From contig JAHEWK010000021.1 of the NCBI GenBank assembly GCA_020740775.1, forward strand, positions 186,001 through 250,000: a stretch of DNA of 64,000 nt. Reading direction: 5' to 3'. Under the pieces are notes generated by a model. That model saw nothing but the letters and a program-made list of their open reading frames with translations, did no database searches and was not told the DNA's origin. Below, in pieces: positions 35,701 to 43,686 of the stretch (position 1 is its first letter; each line of letters begins with the position of its first letter). The position numbers and the translations under genes are program-made. The DNA comes from Ilyonectria destructans (Eukaryota; Ascomycota; Sordariomycetes; Hypocreales; Nectriaceae).

Positions 35701-36471
35701 AAAATCCACCAGCCTTTCATCTCCAGCGATAGAGTTGTCTGCCAAAGCCAAGACCTTCCAAGAATCCAAGTGCGGCTCAATGCGCCAGATGGACCCCCTT
35801 TGGAAGCTCTAGTCGATACAGGTTCCGAAGGGAATATCATTTCTGAGGACCTTATCGAGCAGTGCGGTATAACTTACGCCCCTGTTGTTGCGAGTACCAC
35901 TTCCTACTCGAACGACCGTGTCCCTATGCTCGGTGTGGCCGAAGTGAAGCTCTACCTAGGAAATGTCGTGCTACCTCAGCGAATGTATGTAGCTCCTAAG
36001 GGAAAAGTCTTAATTGACTTCATTCTGGGGATGCCTTTCGTCCGTTCTGCTAAGGTATCGTTTGATCATACGGCTAAGGACGGAAATATGCTCATGAAAT
36101 GCCAATTGGGTGACGTACGGATCATCACTCCTGCGGCAGGGAGTATACGATGGGAAACACCAAGACGGAGGGCCGAACGGTACATCCCATCCGTCAACAC
36201 TTGCACGGTCTCTGACGATTTTGTGCTTGTGGATGACGACTCAGATAATAGGGATGAGTGTGTCAGTGTCCTTTCTGATTGCTCTGATGACTTTGAGGAT
36301 AAGTCCGATACAGCTGCCGATCCCTCTTCCAGCCAGGATAGGTCTTGGGTTGAAGTCGAAGACCTTCTGAAGAGCCTAGAGGTCTTAGCCTACTATATCG
36401 AGGAAGACGATGATTCGATCAAACCCATCAGCTGCGGTACAGTGATCGACATTACGCGTACCATCATGTAG
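32740..36471 (+). CDS. Gag-protease polyprotein of gypsy-like element (1243 aa)
   Basis: Capsid/nucleocapsid precursor with an aspartic protease at its C-terminal end. Starting from the first ATG (MPMNTEIMRS), a hydrophobic stretch WITIAIVIGLWLI lies near residue 105-125, which is odd for Gag. A retrotransposon-gag-like helical region covers about residues 330-510. A CCHC zinc knuckle CFYCGKTGHNTKTC is near residue 610. The protease has the active site LVDTGSEGNIIS near residue 1025 and the ILGMPF flap-side motif near 1095. The frame ends with TAG at 36469. Pol continues in the same frame after a second TAG. Having protease on the Gag side of the stop is less usual for fungal gypsy elements. 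Confidence 0.78.
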   Translation: MPMNTEIMRSPPRGGRQKLQLGKLYNVKAETPSAFECGGPYRQNTKKKRKNEHEQNPKLKSERPEELIGSLNSSRLDIGCRSSQRWFDQAGEMFSWAQNEISYEWITIAIVIGLWLITKDRVIVIVVVGLRCWQEYKESWKQSLENRNNNDQPHLHQYDLYRDDNLLSSSCPKTPFYESLRLFDGSSVNLDPSPLDSLCETCLSTREPCDDHGPLVAEGSNTSLSNTTNNTNNPAPAKLENRESVTSDLSSSPRITPEDVTAHSDSAGSFDQMDTDNVTTDQSLTMADTSVRLNQHEENMRKISDAISILAAEHTKGSASRVPFNDKFDAHNVTRFLRRYNHHMDGQRVSEDDRNDYIDSYITGAVASQVRRCVESLPWEQAQANLLDEFKYWDEHQGQSFDDQLFLKNTERLNEDYTAIMEWLNDHAFLCRKVDPDHWEQSVTQSKAIFNAMPIGIQQSLCESLDKSPEAIGSMPYSHLYEKIKSFIDRRISIRARSILRQPLLQKLEPTELQRNTQQNRAPPTVPPPTILKKGQDKTATTDQMAQLIQGIEQLKINMSQGNERAIQMQKQIDHYLQRNANASTKRGSNTHSVSFDQSIDEDNIRVNAFMNNRSCFYCGKTGHNTKTCFDLDFDKSHGHADYDAYGGCAWIGRTKERLIPPYLVSMFRRESCIRRLVILWIERFPNSLEFSFLKKMKERQTPDSTYKAKDNEKLLIDEFMERNTDHPYKLPPMVGFDAPREALPYDEGTSQDKSAVNVVLMERDDEPFDQAIMINPLEVAANERKRQRVEDNENPEGVGLTSKGNAIPMNQATTEETPTQTQGRSQVSFRMEDARNQTTDAIAKIVEGIQRAKIGCTIKDLCVLNPTVAHQVAATFNDLAEGVKNVEWVDPISSLGKERNKAHTSLVTLEVPNLNDEYFDKLEKKLDESNATVVVSLQNKPVKTPRQLDFGDFLISTKETQECITVEKPQPLSPERPSTDQLINIAKIHQPFISSDRVVCQSQDLPRIQVRLNAPDGPPLEALVDTGSEGNIISEDLIEQCGITYAPVVASTTSYSNDRVPMLGVAEVKLYLGNVVLPQRMYVAPKGKVLIDFILGMPFVRSAKVSFDHTAKDGNMLMKCQLGDVRIITPAAGSIRWETPRRRAERYIPSVNTCTVSDDFVLVDDDSDNRDECVSVLSDCSDDFEDKSDTAADPSSSQDRSWVEVEDLLKSLEVLAYYIEEDDDSIKPISCGTVIDITRTIM

Positions 36472-36495
36472 GCGAGTTAGGAAATACATCAAAGG

Positions 36496-39400
36496 ATGAT
36501 CGACGAGGCGAAGGAAGAACTTGATTTCATGAAGCAAGGTCCTAGGCCCGGTCAAAAGCTCATCAAGGTGAATACTATGTACAAGAGAAAGGGAGTTAAG
36601 ATTCACCCACGAGATGACGTTCCTTCTGATGGCACGACTCCTGAAGGAGACCCCTACTGGAAAGAGAAAAGGTGGAAAGAGGTCCAAGGGCTACTCTGCG
36701 AAGAACCCGATTACCCTGACCTTATTACGCCTAAATTCTCTACGATTGAGAAGGGATCCCGCATCTATGGTGATCGACAGGAAAAGCTGTTGGCTAGCGT
36801 CCGAGACAACCTCTCACTGGAAGAGGCGGATATCTTCATGCACATCATGTTCAACAGGGAGGCCGCCCTTGCTTGGGACTTTACTGAGTGTGGAAGTGTC
36901 GACCCTATAGTGGCCCCTCCACAGGTCATTAAGGTCACAGAACACAAAGCTTGGCAAGCAGGGAGCATCCCTATTCCCAAAGGTCTTGAAAAGAAGGTCA
37001 TCGAGCTCTTGAGGACCCGCATGAAGAGAGGGATTTTGGAGGAATCTCATGCCTCCTACCGCAATCCCTGGTTTCTCGTCACGAAAAAGGATGGTGGGCT
37101 TCGATTGATCAATTCAGCCACAAGGATCAATTTCTTCACAATTCGTGATAGCCTTATCCCTATGGGTGCTGACGAATTCTCTGCCGACTTTGGCATGTGC
37201 AAGATTATCTCGGTGCTCGACTTCTTTTCTGGGTATGATCAAGTTCCTCTGGACAAGATGAGTAGGGACTTGACGACATTCAATACCCCCATCGGACTGT
37301 TGAGGATGTGTACCCTTCCTCAAGGAGCTACGAACTCTGTGGCCCAGTTCATCAGGGTCATCACACGAATCCTTTTCGACCTTATACCAGATGTATGCCG
37401 GCCATTCCTAGACGACATTGCGGTTAAAGGTCCTTTGACTACGTATGACAATGAGGAAGTTCTTCCGGGCGTCAGAAGGTTCGTCCTAGAACATCTGATT
37501 AATATTGATAAGGTGCTTGTCAATGTTGAGCTAGCTGGTTGCACCATTTCAGCAGTCAAATCCCAATTCTGTCAGCAGACAGCTAAGGTTGTGGGCTATC
37601 TCTGGCACATACGGTCGACAACCTACTGACGAATTGATCGTTAAAATCAATGAGTGGGACACCTGCAGCGATATATCTGACGTCAGGGCCTTTCTAGGTC
37701 TAGTTGGCTACTATCGAAGATGGGTCCTACACTTCGCCTGGGTAGCCAAGCCTTTGATCAAACTGCTGAAAAAGGGTACTGAATGGGAATGGGGTCCTAG
37801 CCAAGACGCTGCTATGACAGAGCTGAAGGCTCGGGTCACCTCAAAGCCTATCCTTGTGACACTGGACTGTTCAGAAGGTGCTGGGGAAATCATCCTGATG
37901 GTGGATGCAAGCGGGACAGGATGGGGATGTGTCTTGATGCAAGTCATTGACGAAAGAAGACACCCTATCCGCTTTGAATCCGGCATCTGGACCAAGCCAG
38001 AGTCCAATTACGACCCCACAAAGAGGGAGTGTCGAGCTGTTTTGTGTGCCTTTCGAAGGGTACGAGGCATGATCTACGGCGTTCAATTCACTCTCGAGAC
38101 AGACGCCCAAGTCCTTGTTCATCAGATCAATGGGCGAGCTGACGACATTCCCGGTGCACTGATCAATCGTTGGTTGAGCTACCTCATGCTCTTTGACTTC
38201 ACGGTCAAACATGTACCGGGGAAAAAGAATGGTGTTGCTGACGGGCTTTCACGCAAGCCTAGTGGACCATCTGATCAAATGGATGCACAGGTAGAGGGAG
38301 ACCTGGAGGAATTTGTTGACCTTCATTTGAACCCCATTGAAGTCAATAAGGTGGAGATTGCAAGAGAGCCTATTCTGGAGGAGCAATACTCGGAAGCTTC
38401 ACAAAGACTTGCTCGCTATTTGGTCACGCTCAAAAGGCCTGAGGGACTATTGAGCCGACAGTTCAAGAACCTTCGGAAGAAGAGCCTGATATACTTTGTC
38501 AAGGACCGAAAGCTTTGGAAGAGAAATCCCGGGTACGGCCAAGACCCATCATTGGTAGTGGACGACAACTCAACCCGAAAAGCTCTCATCAGCAACATTC
38601 ATCAAGAAGGTGGCCACAAGGGCAGAGAGGTTACCTACAACCTCATCAACAAGAGATATTTCTGGCCCGGCTTGTGGAGCCAAGTCAAAGATGCTGTGGC
38701 ATGCTGTCCAGTCTGCCAAATGCACACACCCTGGAGGGCGTTGGAGACAGCCATCCCGACTACCCCTCAGTACCCTATGATAAAGGTGCATTTCGATGCT
38801 CAATATCTACCGCTTGATCGAAGGATGAAGTTCCTCTTTGAAGGGAGGTGTGACCTTACAGGGTGGCTGGAAGCCAGTCCTTCAGCAACCCTCGAGGCAG
38901 CCCCGATGAGAGTTTTTGTGCAATCCATAACCTATCGCTTTGGGATGCTCGTTATCGCTGTCTTCGACAACGGTAAGGAAAATCTAGAGGGCCTAGAAGA
39001 GGTTCTCAAAGCGGTTGGGACCCATGTCATCTTCATCTCTCCCTACAATTCGAAGGCAAATGGCATCATTGAGAACGGTCATGCCTCTATTACAGGGGTC
39101 TTGAAAAAGACCAAGCTAGGATCCAGAGGCAAATGGATGCCCAACTTGGAGAGGGCGTTGCTAGCCGATCGATCAGCCGTTAGGGCGTCTCACGGCTACT
39201 CTCCCTTCTATCTGCTCCATGGTTGGGAACCTATTCTTCCGCTGGAAGTAGGTGTTCCGACTTGGCGCATTATCGACTGGAATAAGATCTCTACTGCAGA
39301 GGATCTTCTTGAAGCCCGGATCAGGATCCTTCAAAGGAGAAAGGAGGATGTGGAAACAGCTGTTACGAAAGCAGCTGAGTTCCGCAAACTACTAGCCAAG

Positions 39401-39904
39401 AGAAGAGACCTAGTGAACCGTTTTCGACTTCGAAAAATGCAACTCAAGCCGGGAGATTTGGTCTTGAAATTCGACGTCAGACGGACCCACGACCTGACAA
39501 CCAGAGCCAAGATGAGGCCAAGGTGGCAAGGCCCTTACCGTATCTCATCCCAATCACCAGTCTCTCGCGCCTACAGACTCGAAACACTTGACGGAATCGT
39601 CTTTGACAGACCAACACAAGGAGACTACTTGAAGAAGTTCGTGGAAGACAGACTAGGATGGTGGTTTAGCTCTTCTGATCTCGTCCAAGAGGGAGAAGAG
39701 GATGATGAATCGTCTGATCAAACGGATTCTGATGACGGAGACTCAAATGATTCGTGGCATCCGAGCTCAGACTCAGAGGGAGAGACTGCCCCCTTGAAAG
39801 CCACTGGGGAGGCGCCAACTCGAGACCGATCCCAGCGTCTCGAAGTCCACTTGCCATACATTCCAAAGGATTTCAGGGCCCAATTCAGGGACCTGGAAGA
39901 CTAA
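36496..39904 (+). pseudogene. Pol (RT-RNase H-integrase) of gypsy-like element, frameshifted
   Basis: Reverse transcriptase spans 36496-37600. It has MKRGILEES, NPWFLVTKKDGGLR, LDFFSGYDQVPL, TLPQGATNS and the catalytic FLDD (near 37410). The frame shifts near 37600, between RT (KVVGYL) and the connection region (GTYGRQPTDE). RNase H follows with MVDASGTGWG, ETDA and GLSRKPS. Integrase follows with a zinc-binding HQEGGHKG...CCPVC segment (about 38595-38715) and the DDE residues in HFDAQYLP, VFDNGKEN and NGIIENGH (38790-39080). A GPY-like C-terminal segment (WQGPYRI) is present, but no chromodomain was recognised. The shift could be a true lesion or a rare recoding site. Position and context (next to a GG run, no slippery heptamer seen) favour a lesion. 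Confidence 0.78.
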
Positions 39905-40611
39905 GATGCTGCAGCAACACTAGCATACCAGCCGGGGTTTTGGTGTGCTAGTGGGGGAGGAAGAGGCTGTAGTCGACCTACAAAACCTACTACCCGCCCA
40001 AAAATTTTACGAAAACTCAACAAAAACCCTACAGAAAACGAATAAAACTCACAAAAAGATACAGGAAGTCGTGCAGAAGGCCCATCCTAAAGAACCTCAG
40101 TAGTCTTAGGGTGGGGCTGAGGCAGCCAGAAGTTGTGCAAAATGTGCATAAACTGGCTCCTAAAACCCTATTCTCTTAGACATACGGGTGCTTGAAGATA
40201 AAAGCCATGATATTTGGAGTTAGGGACACGACAGTTTGCTCTACAGAGCGCCCAGAAACCAGAGAAAGACGCTCTGGAGAAGTCTCCACGAGAGCACCAA
40301 CTCTACTATTACAAGCAAAACCCAGTCATTACCACATCACTACTAAGAGCACAGCACATTTTAAAGAAAGGTTTGATCAAATGGTTACGACACTAGCATT
40401 AAGAAAAGACTACCAACCGGGAGCACGATGGCTCCCACAAACTCGCCGAAAACCCAAGTTCTCAGAAGTCACTCAAGAAGATCCACCATCGCTCCCTGAT
40501 AACCCTTGTTCTTGTCCTGACGAGAGACTGCCAAAGCGACCTCAACATCACGGCGTTCCTTTCGTCTGTCACCAGCAATCGATGGCCAGCTTTGGGTAAC
40601 CCGAGGACAGG
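39905..40611. other. Post-pol region with polypurine tract
   Basis: GTGGGGGAGGAAGAGG (about 39950-39965) is a polypurine tract followed by TGTAGTCGACC, the expected start of a 3' LTR. An A-rich stretch follows. A 135-codon open frame (40192-40599) has no recognisable domain and I do not call it a gene. One palindrome copy lies at 40367-40381. Confidence 0.5.
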
Positions 40612-41461
40612 TCAGGCGGTTGAGAAGGTCCGGAAACTGAGAGACAGGCTGAGGAGCTGTGGTTGCAGTCCCAGCACCGAGAAGAGGGAAGTCCAGGGAG
40701 TGCTTCGTGAGCCTCTGGCCTGATACTGCGGCAGCAACTCCCATTCACAATGAGAATAGGCGTTCCAGGTACAGTTGGAACATTTACCGCTCATGAAGCC
40801 GGCCTCGGAGCAACAAGTCGCAAAGGGAATCAGAATGTGTTCTTTGTTCGAAGTAACAGTGCCCTTATACGACTTGACGCAGCTGCGACAACAGACGGGA
40901 TTGGTGCGGCCGATAAAGGCGATCAGAAGGGCCTTCAAACGCTCGGGACGTCGAGGGAGTTGGTGAAAGAAGTACCCCAGAGGATGCGCAAACTCAGCGG
41001 CGATGTACACAGAACGGATGCCGCCATCCTCGAGGCGCTTTATCCCGTCCCGGAAGACACTGTCGTCCATCTTGATCCCGTTGAAGAAAGCAAGAGCTGT
41101 TTCCTTCAAGCTTTTGGCGGGAGTCTCCTTGAAAGCAAGTTCCACGTACATCGGACAGCCAAGCCGGTCGAGGGCAAGTCGAGAGCAGATCCAGACGTCA
41201 AAAGATGATTGCACCTACAGAAAGTGTTAGATCAAACGGTCTAGACAGTCGGGGGCGCAAGACACAAAGAAAGGGAGACTGTACAAGTTCAAAGGAAGCG
41301 CCTTCCTTCTCGGTCTTGAGATCAAGGATTTTACCACGCTGAGACCAATCCAAAGCCTGTCCCTTTGGCATCTCACGCTCGTTAAGACGACTGCGGGCGA
41401 CATCTCGGAGATCAGGAAGGTCCTTGCGGGGGATTCTGGCGAGGCGTTGCAGGTTATCCAT
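40612..41461 (-). CDS. Cys-rich DUF3716-like protein, two exons, 259 aa
   Basis: Exons in coding order are 41461-41285 and 41214-40612, with intron 41284-41215 (GTACAG...GTAG, 70 nt, phase 0). The C-terminal half has CCRSCVKSYKG, then CCSEAG, then GKCSNCTWNAYSHCEW. That pattern (CxxC ... C ... GxCxNCxW...xC) resembles the fungal domain of unknown function DUF3716. Function is unknown. It is head-to-head with the Ulp1-like gene across 481 bp. The intron contains a degenerate copy of the regional TTTGATCA palindrome, tying this gene to the neighbouring mobile DNA. The domain name is by eye and needs a profile search. Confidence 0.6.
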
Positions 41462-41942
41462 TGTGGTGGATAGCGGGGAGGTGAAGAGTTTGAGAGAGAC
41501 GGCAGCAGGCCAAGAAAGTGATGGTGAAGGAGGGAAGATGGATAGATCTACTGGAAGGTTCCAGCAGATATAAGAAAGGTACAGTCATTGTGTTTGCCTA
41601 AGGGCTCCATCCTAAGGGTTTGAATCACTGCCGGAGCAGAGGGCAAACTCGCGCACAACCGAGCAAGCTTCCTTTGTAACACACAACACACAACACACAC
41701 ACACAACACTCACAGTCACGCAGAACAGTCATTGAGCTGCTGTGACTCTTCTTTTCCTTGCTTTAAAAAGCATAAGATCTTCTTCCCTCGCGACCACAGT
41801 ATCTCACGACTTTCGACCACATCCGGCTGCCCTTGCCTCCACCAAGACTGCTGTCACAGTCAATTCTCTTGGTACCGTTTGATCAAACCGTTCTCAACAC
41901 AAGCTAATACCCTACCTGTTTTTGTGTCGCAGCTTCATCGCT
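41462..41942. promoter_or_regulatory. Divergent intergenic region with CA repeat and palindrome
   Basis: 481 bp between the DUF3716-like (-) and Ulp1-like (+) start codons, so it should hold both promoters. It contains a CA-rich microsatellite (about 41680-41711) and a strong palindrome CCGTTTGATCAAACCG (41876-41891) 52 bases before the protease start. Confidence 0.45.
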
Positions 41943-43607
41943 ATGTCTCGCTCCCCTGAGAAACCGCGTGGGCTCGACCCATCACCCCACACCTCCGACT
42001 TGACTGGGGATTTTCCCAAGAACAACTCACGGTTCCTCGTCATTCAAGAAGGCATGGACTACTTTGAAGGGGTAGTCCCAGGAGATGCTGGTGATGGTTC
42101 CTTTGTTCACGACTCCGAATCGCATGCGTTGACGCCTCTCTCTACACTCCTCCTGTTCCAGCCAGCACAGCTACACGGTCGCAACAACTGGGACCACTGG
42201 GATCCCGCCAACCCCATTCGGCTGGGATCGTCTGATCGCACGACTACAACTGCTTCTGAACAAGCTGCGAACCCTGGCGCCACTCCACTGTCAGTATCTC
42301 TTAGTGGTGTCAGGCCTCGCAAAGCGTTCCGAGACAGCCCCAACAACCGTGTCGGCTTGAGCTCTTGGAAACAACACTGCGACGACTTGTGGGACCTTCA
42401 CCGTACTATGAGATCCAAGAACTGGGCATCTAACTTTCACCTCATGCCTCTTCTTCAGCTGGCTGCCTACGGCATGACTGACGTTGTTGCTGTGGCTGTG
42501 GGTGCTATTGAGGTTGGTGACAATATATCCCGGAATAAAGCACACTGGGCCAGAGATTCGACTCCTTTCCTCCCTACCTCAGCCGAGCGCGTCAACTGTG
42601 GGAACCTCACCTTTGGATTCCCATCAGCCACGGAATGGAAGAATGCTATGTTCAACAAGCGGTTTTTCATCGGGGTCTGCCACTTTCAAAACCACTGGAC
42701 CTCCTTCATCTTTGACCGAGTCGACCGTCATCTCCACCATTACGACACTCTCTCGGTTGCGCGAGAAGAGCGATTTCGAACCGTTGGGCTAGCCTTTCGT
42801 GAGGCCCTCTCCAGTGCCGGACTTCCGTACACCTTCAGCGCGTTCGGACTACCTGTGACCGCTCAACCCGGGCAGTGGGAATGCGGCTACCTTTCGGTGT
42901 ATGTCATGCTCTGCAACCTGAGAGGTATGGTTGGTTTGAGTGGAGAGGAGCTTCGTGGTATGAAGCAACCTACTATCGTTAAGTTCGACCAAACCTGCAT
43001 AGGGTCACCTACTACTTCTGCCCTGCGACATCGAGACTGGGTCTTAACCCCATGGGTGGCGTCCAGTTCGATCGATCTAACGCACGTCAAGGAGTTCATC
43101 AGCATTGCTATCTTGGATGAATTGGGCATCAAGGATTTGACCTTCTTGGATGGCGACACGCAAATCAACATGGGTTCCGGTCCTCGCCGAGATGTTCGAA
43201 TAAAGGGTACTACGTTGTTGCTCCCCGCGAAGAATCTCTACACGGATCTCGGTGGACTGCAATTCATCTGTTGGAAGGAGCGTCCGTACACCCACAAGTT
43301 TTACAGCAATCGCGTCGTAATGCCTCCAACCAAAGCAAATCAGTACTATCGACGGGACAGCACAGTCCCTCAGCTACCGGTGTTGTTTGTGACCCTGCCT
43401 GATCAATTGATCACACGATACGAGTCTCGCGACTGCACTGTGATCGACAAGGCGACGCCCATTCGGAAAGATACGCAAGCCCCTGCCAGTAACCCGACTA
43501 ATACCACTCGTCCCAAGTCCCAGAACACTAAACAGGACTCGCATTCCAAGGGGGCTGACGCCGAGAACAGGCTTTCTAACCATACGCCATACGCCATACG
43601 GACCTGA
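41943..43607 (+). CDS. Ulp1/C48-like cysteine protease, C-terminus altered (554 aa)
   Basis: Single open frame starting MSRSPEKPRG. The central part matches the SUMO-protease (Ulp1, peptidase C48) catalytic layout: His in NHWTSFIFDR (near 42690), Asp in HHYDTLS (near 42738), and Gln/Cys in QPGQWECGYLS (near 42870). All three triad residues are present. Ulp1-like domains are often carried by eukaryotic transposons. The last 13 codons (from about 43566) are encoded by the terminal inverted repeat of the adjoining hAT element, so the native C-terminus has been lost. Its role here is unknown; it may be cargo or part of a larger mobile unit with the upstream genes. Confidence 0.7.
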   Translation: MSRSPEKPRGLDPSPHTSDLTGDFPKNNSRFLVIQEGMDYFEGVVPGDAGDGSFVHDSESHALTPLSTLLLFQPAQLHGRNNWDHWDPANPIRLGSSDRTTTTASEQAANPGATPLSVSLSGVRPRKAFRDSPNNRVGLSSWKQHCDDLWDLHRTMRSKNWASNFHLMPLLQLAAYGMTDVVAVAVGAIEVGDNISRNKAHWARDSTPFLPTSAERVNCGNLTFGFPSATEWKNAMFNKRFFIGVCHFQNHWTSFIFDRVDRHLHHYDTLSVAREERFRTVGLAFREALSSAGLPYTFSAFGLPVTAQPGQWECGYLSVYVMLCNLRGMVGLSGEELRGMKQPTIVKFDQTCIGSPTTSALRHRDWVLTPWVASSSIDLTHVKEFISIAILDELGIKDLTFLDGDTQINMGSGPRRDVRIKGTTLLLPAKNLYTDLGGLQFICWKERPYTHKFYSNRVVMPPTKANQYYRRDSTVPQLPVLFVTLPDQLITRYESRDCTVIDKATPIRKDTQAPASNPTNTTRPKSQNTKQDSHSKGADAENRLSNHTPYAIRT

Positions 43608-43686
43608 ATGGTTTATGGTGTATGATTTATTCTCGTATGGCGAACTAAACCATATATTGCCCATACGGCAAATGACGTCAAACCGG

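Larger units (their letters stand above)
32740..39966 (+). mobile_element. Ty3/gypsy-like retroelement (no LTR recognised)
   Basis: The order gag, protease, reverse transcriptase, RNase H, integrase is that of Ty3/gypsy elements. A polypurine tract (39949-39966) lies 45 bases after pol. I could not find a matching pair of LTRs or a primer-binding site, so outer limits are unknown. The palindromes and the adjoining genes leave open that the real element is longer on both sides. Confidence 0.7.
32010..41892. repeat. Dispersed palindrome family around TTTGATCAAA
   Basis: A 14-bp motif close to CRTYTGATCARAYG occurs at about 32011, 32231, 32711, 33545, 34361, 34523, 35042, 36059, 37753, 38269, 39710, 40367 and 41877. 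Weaker forms lie at 36413, 41228 and 42229. It is present in coding and non-coding parts of the retroelement and of the adjoining DUF3716/Ulp1 region. I noticed no comparable run elsewhere in the window, only an isolated weak match near 59720. In several coding instances the reading frame gives Phe-Asp-Gln. Confidence 0.7.

Noticed and set aside
37560..37640. Programmed frameshift in pol
   Set aside because: The break is between RT and RNase H, not at the gag-pol border, and no slippery heptamer is visible. A lesion is simpler.
40192..40599. 135-codon open frame after the gypsy pol as an extra retroelement gene
   Set aside because: It has no domain and lies where an LTR or 3' non-coding sequence is expected.
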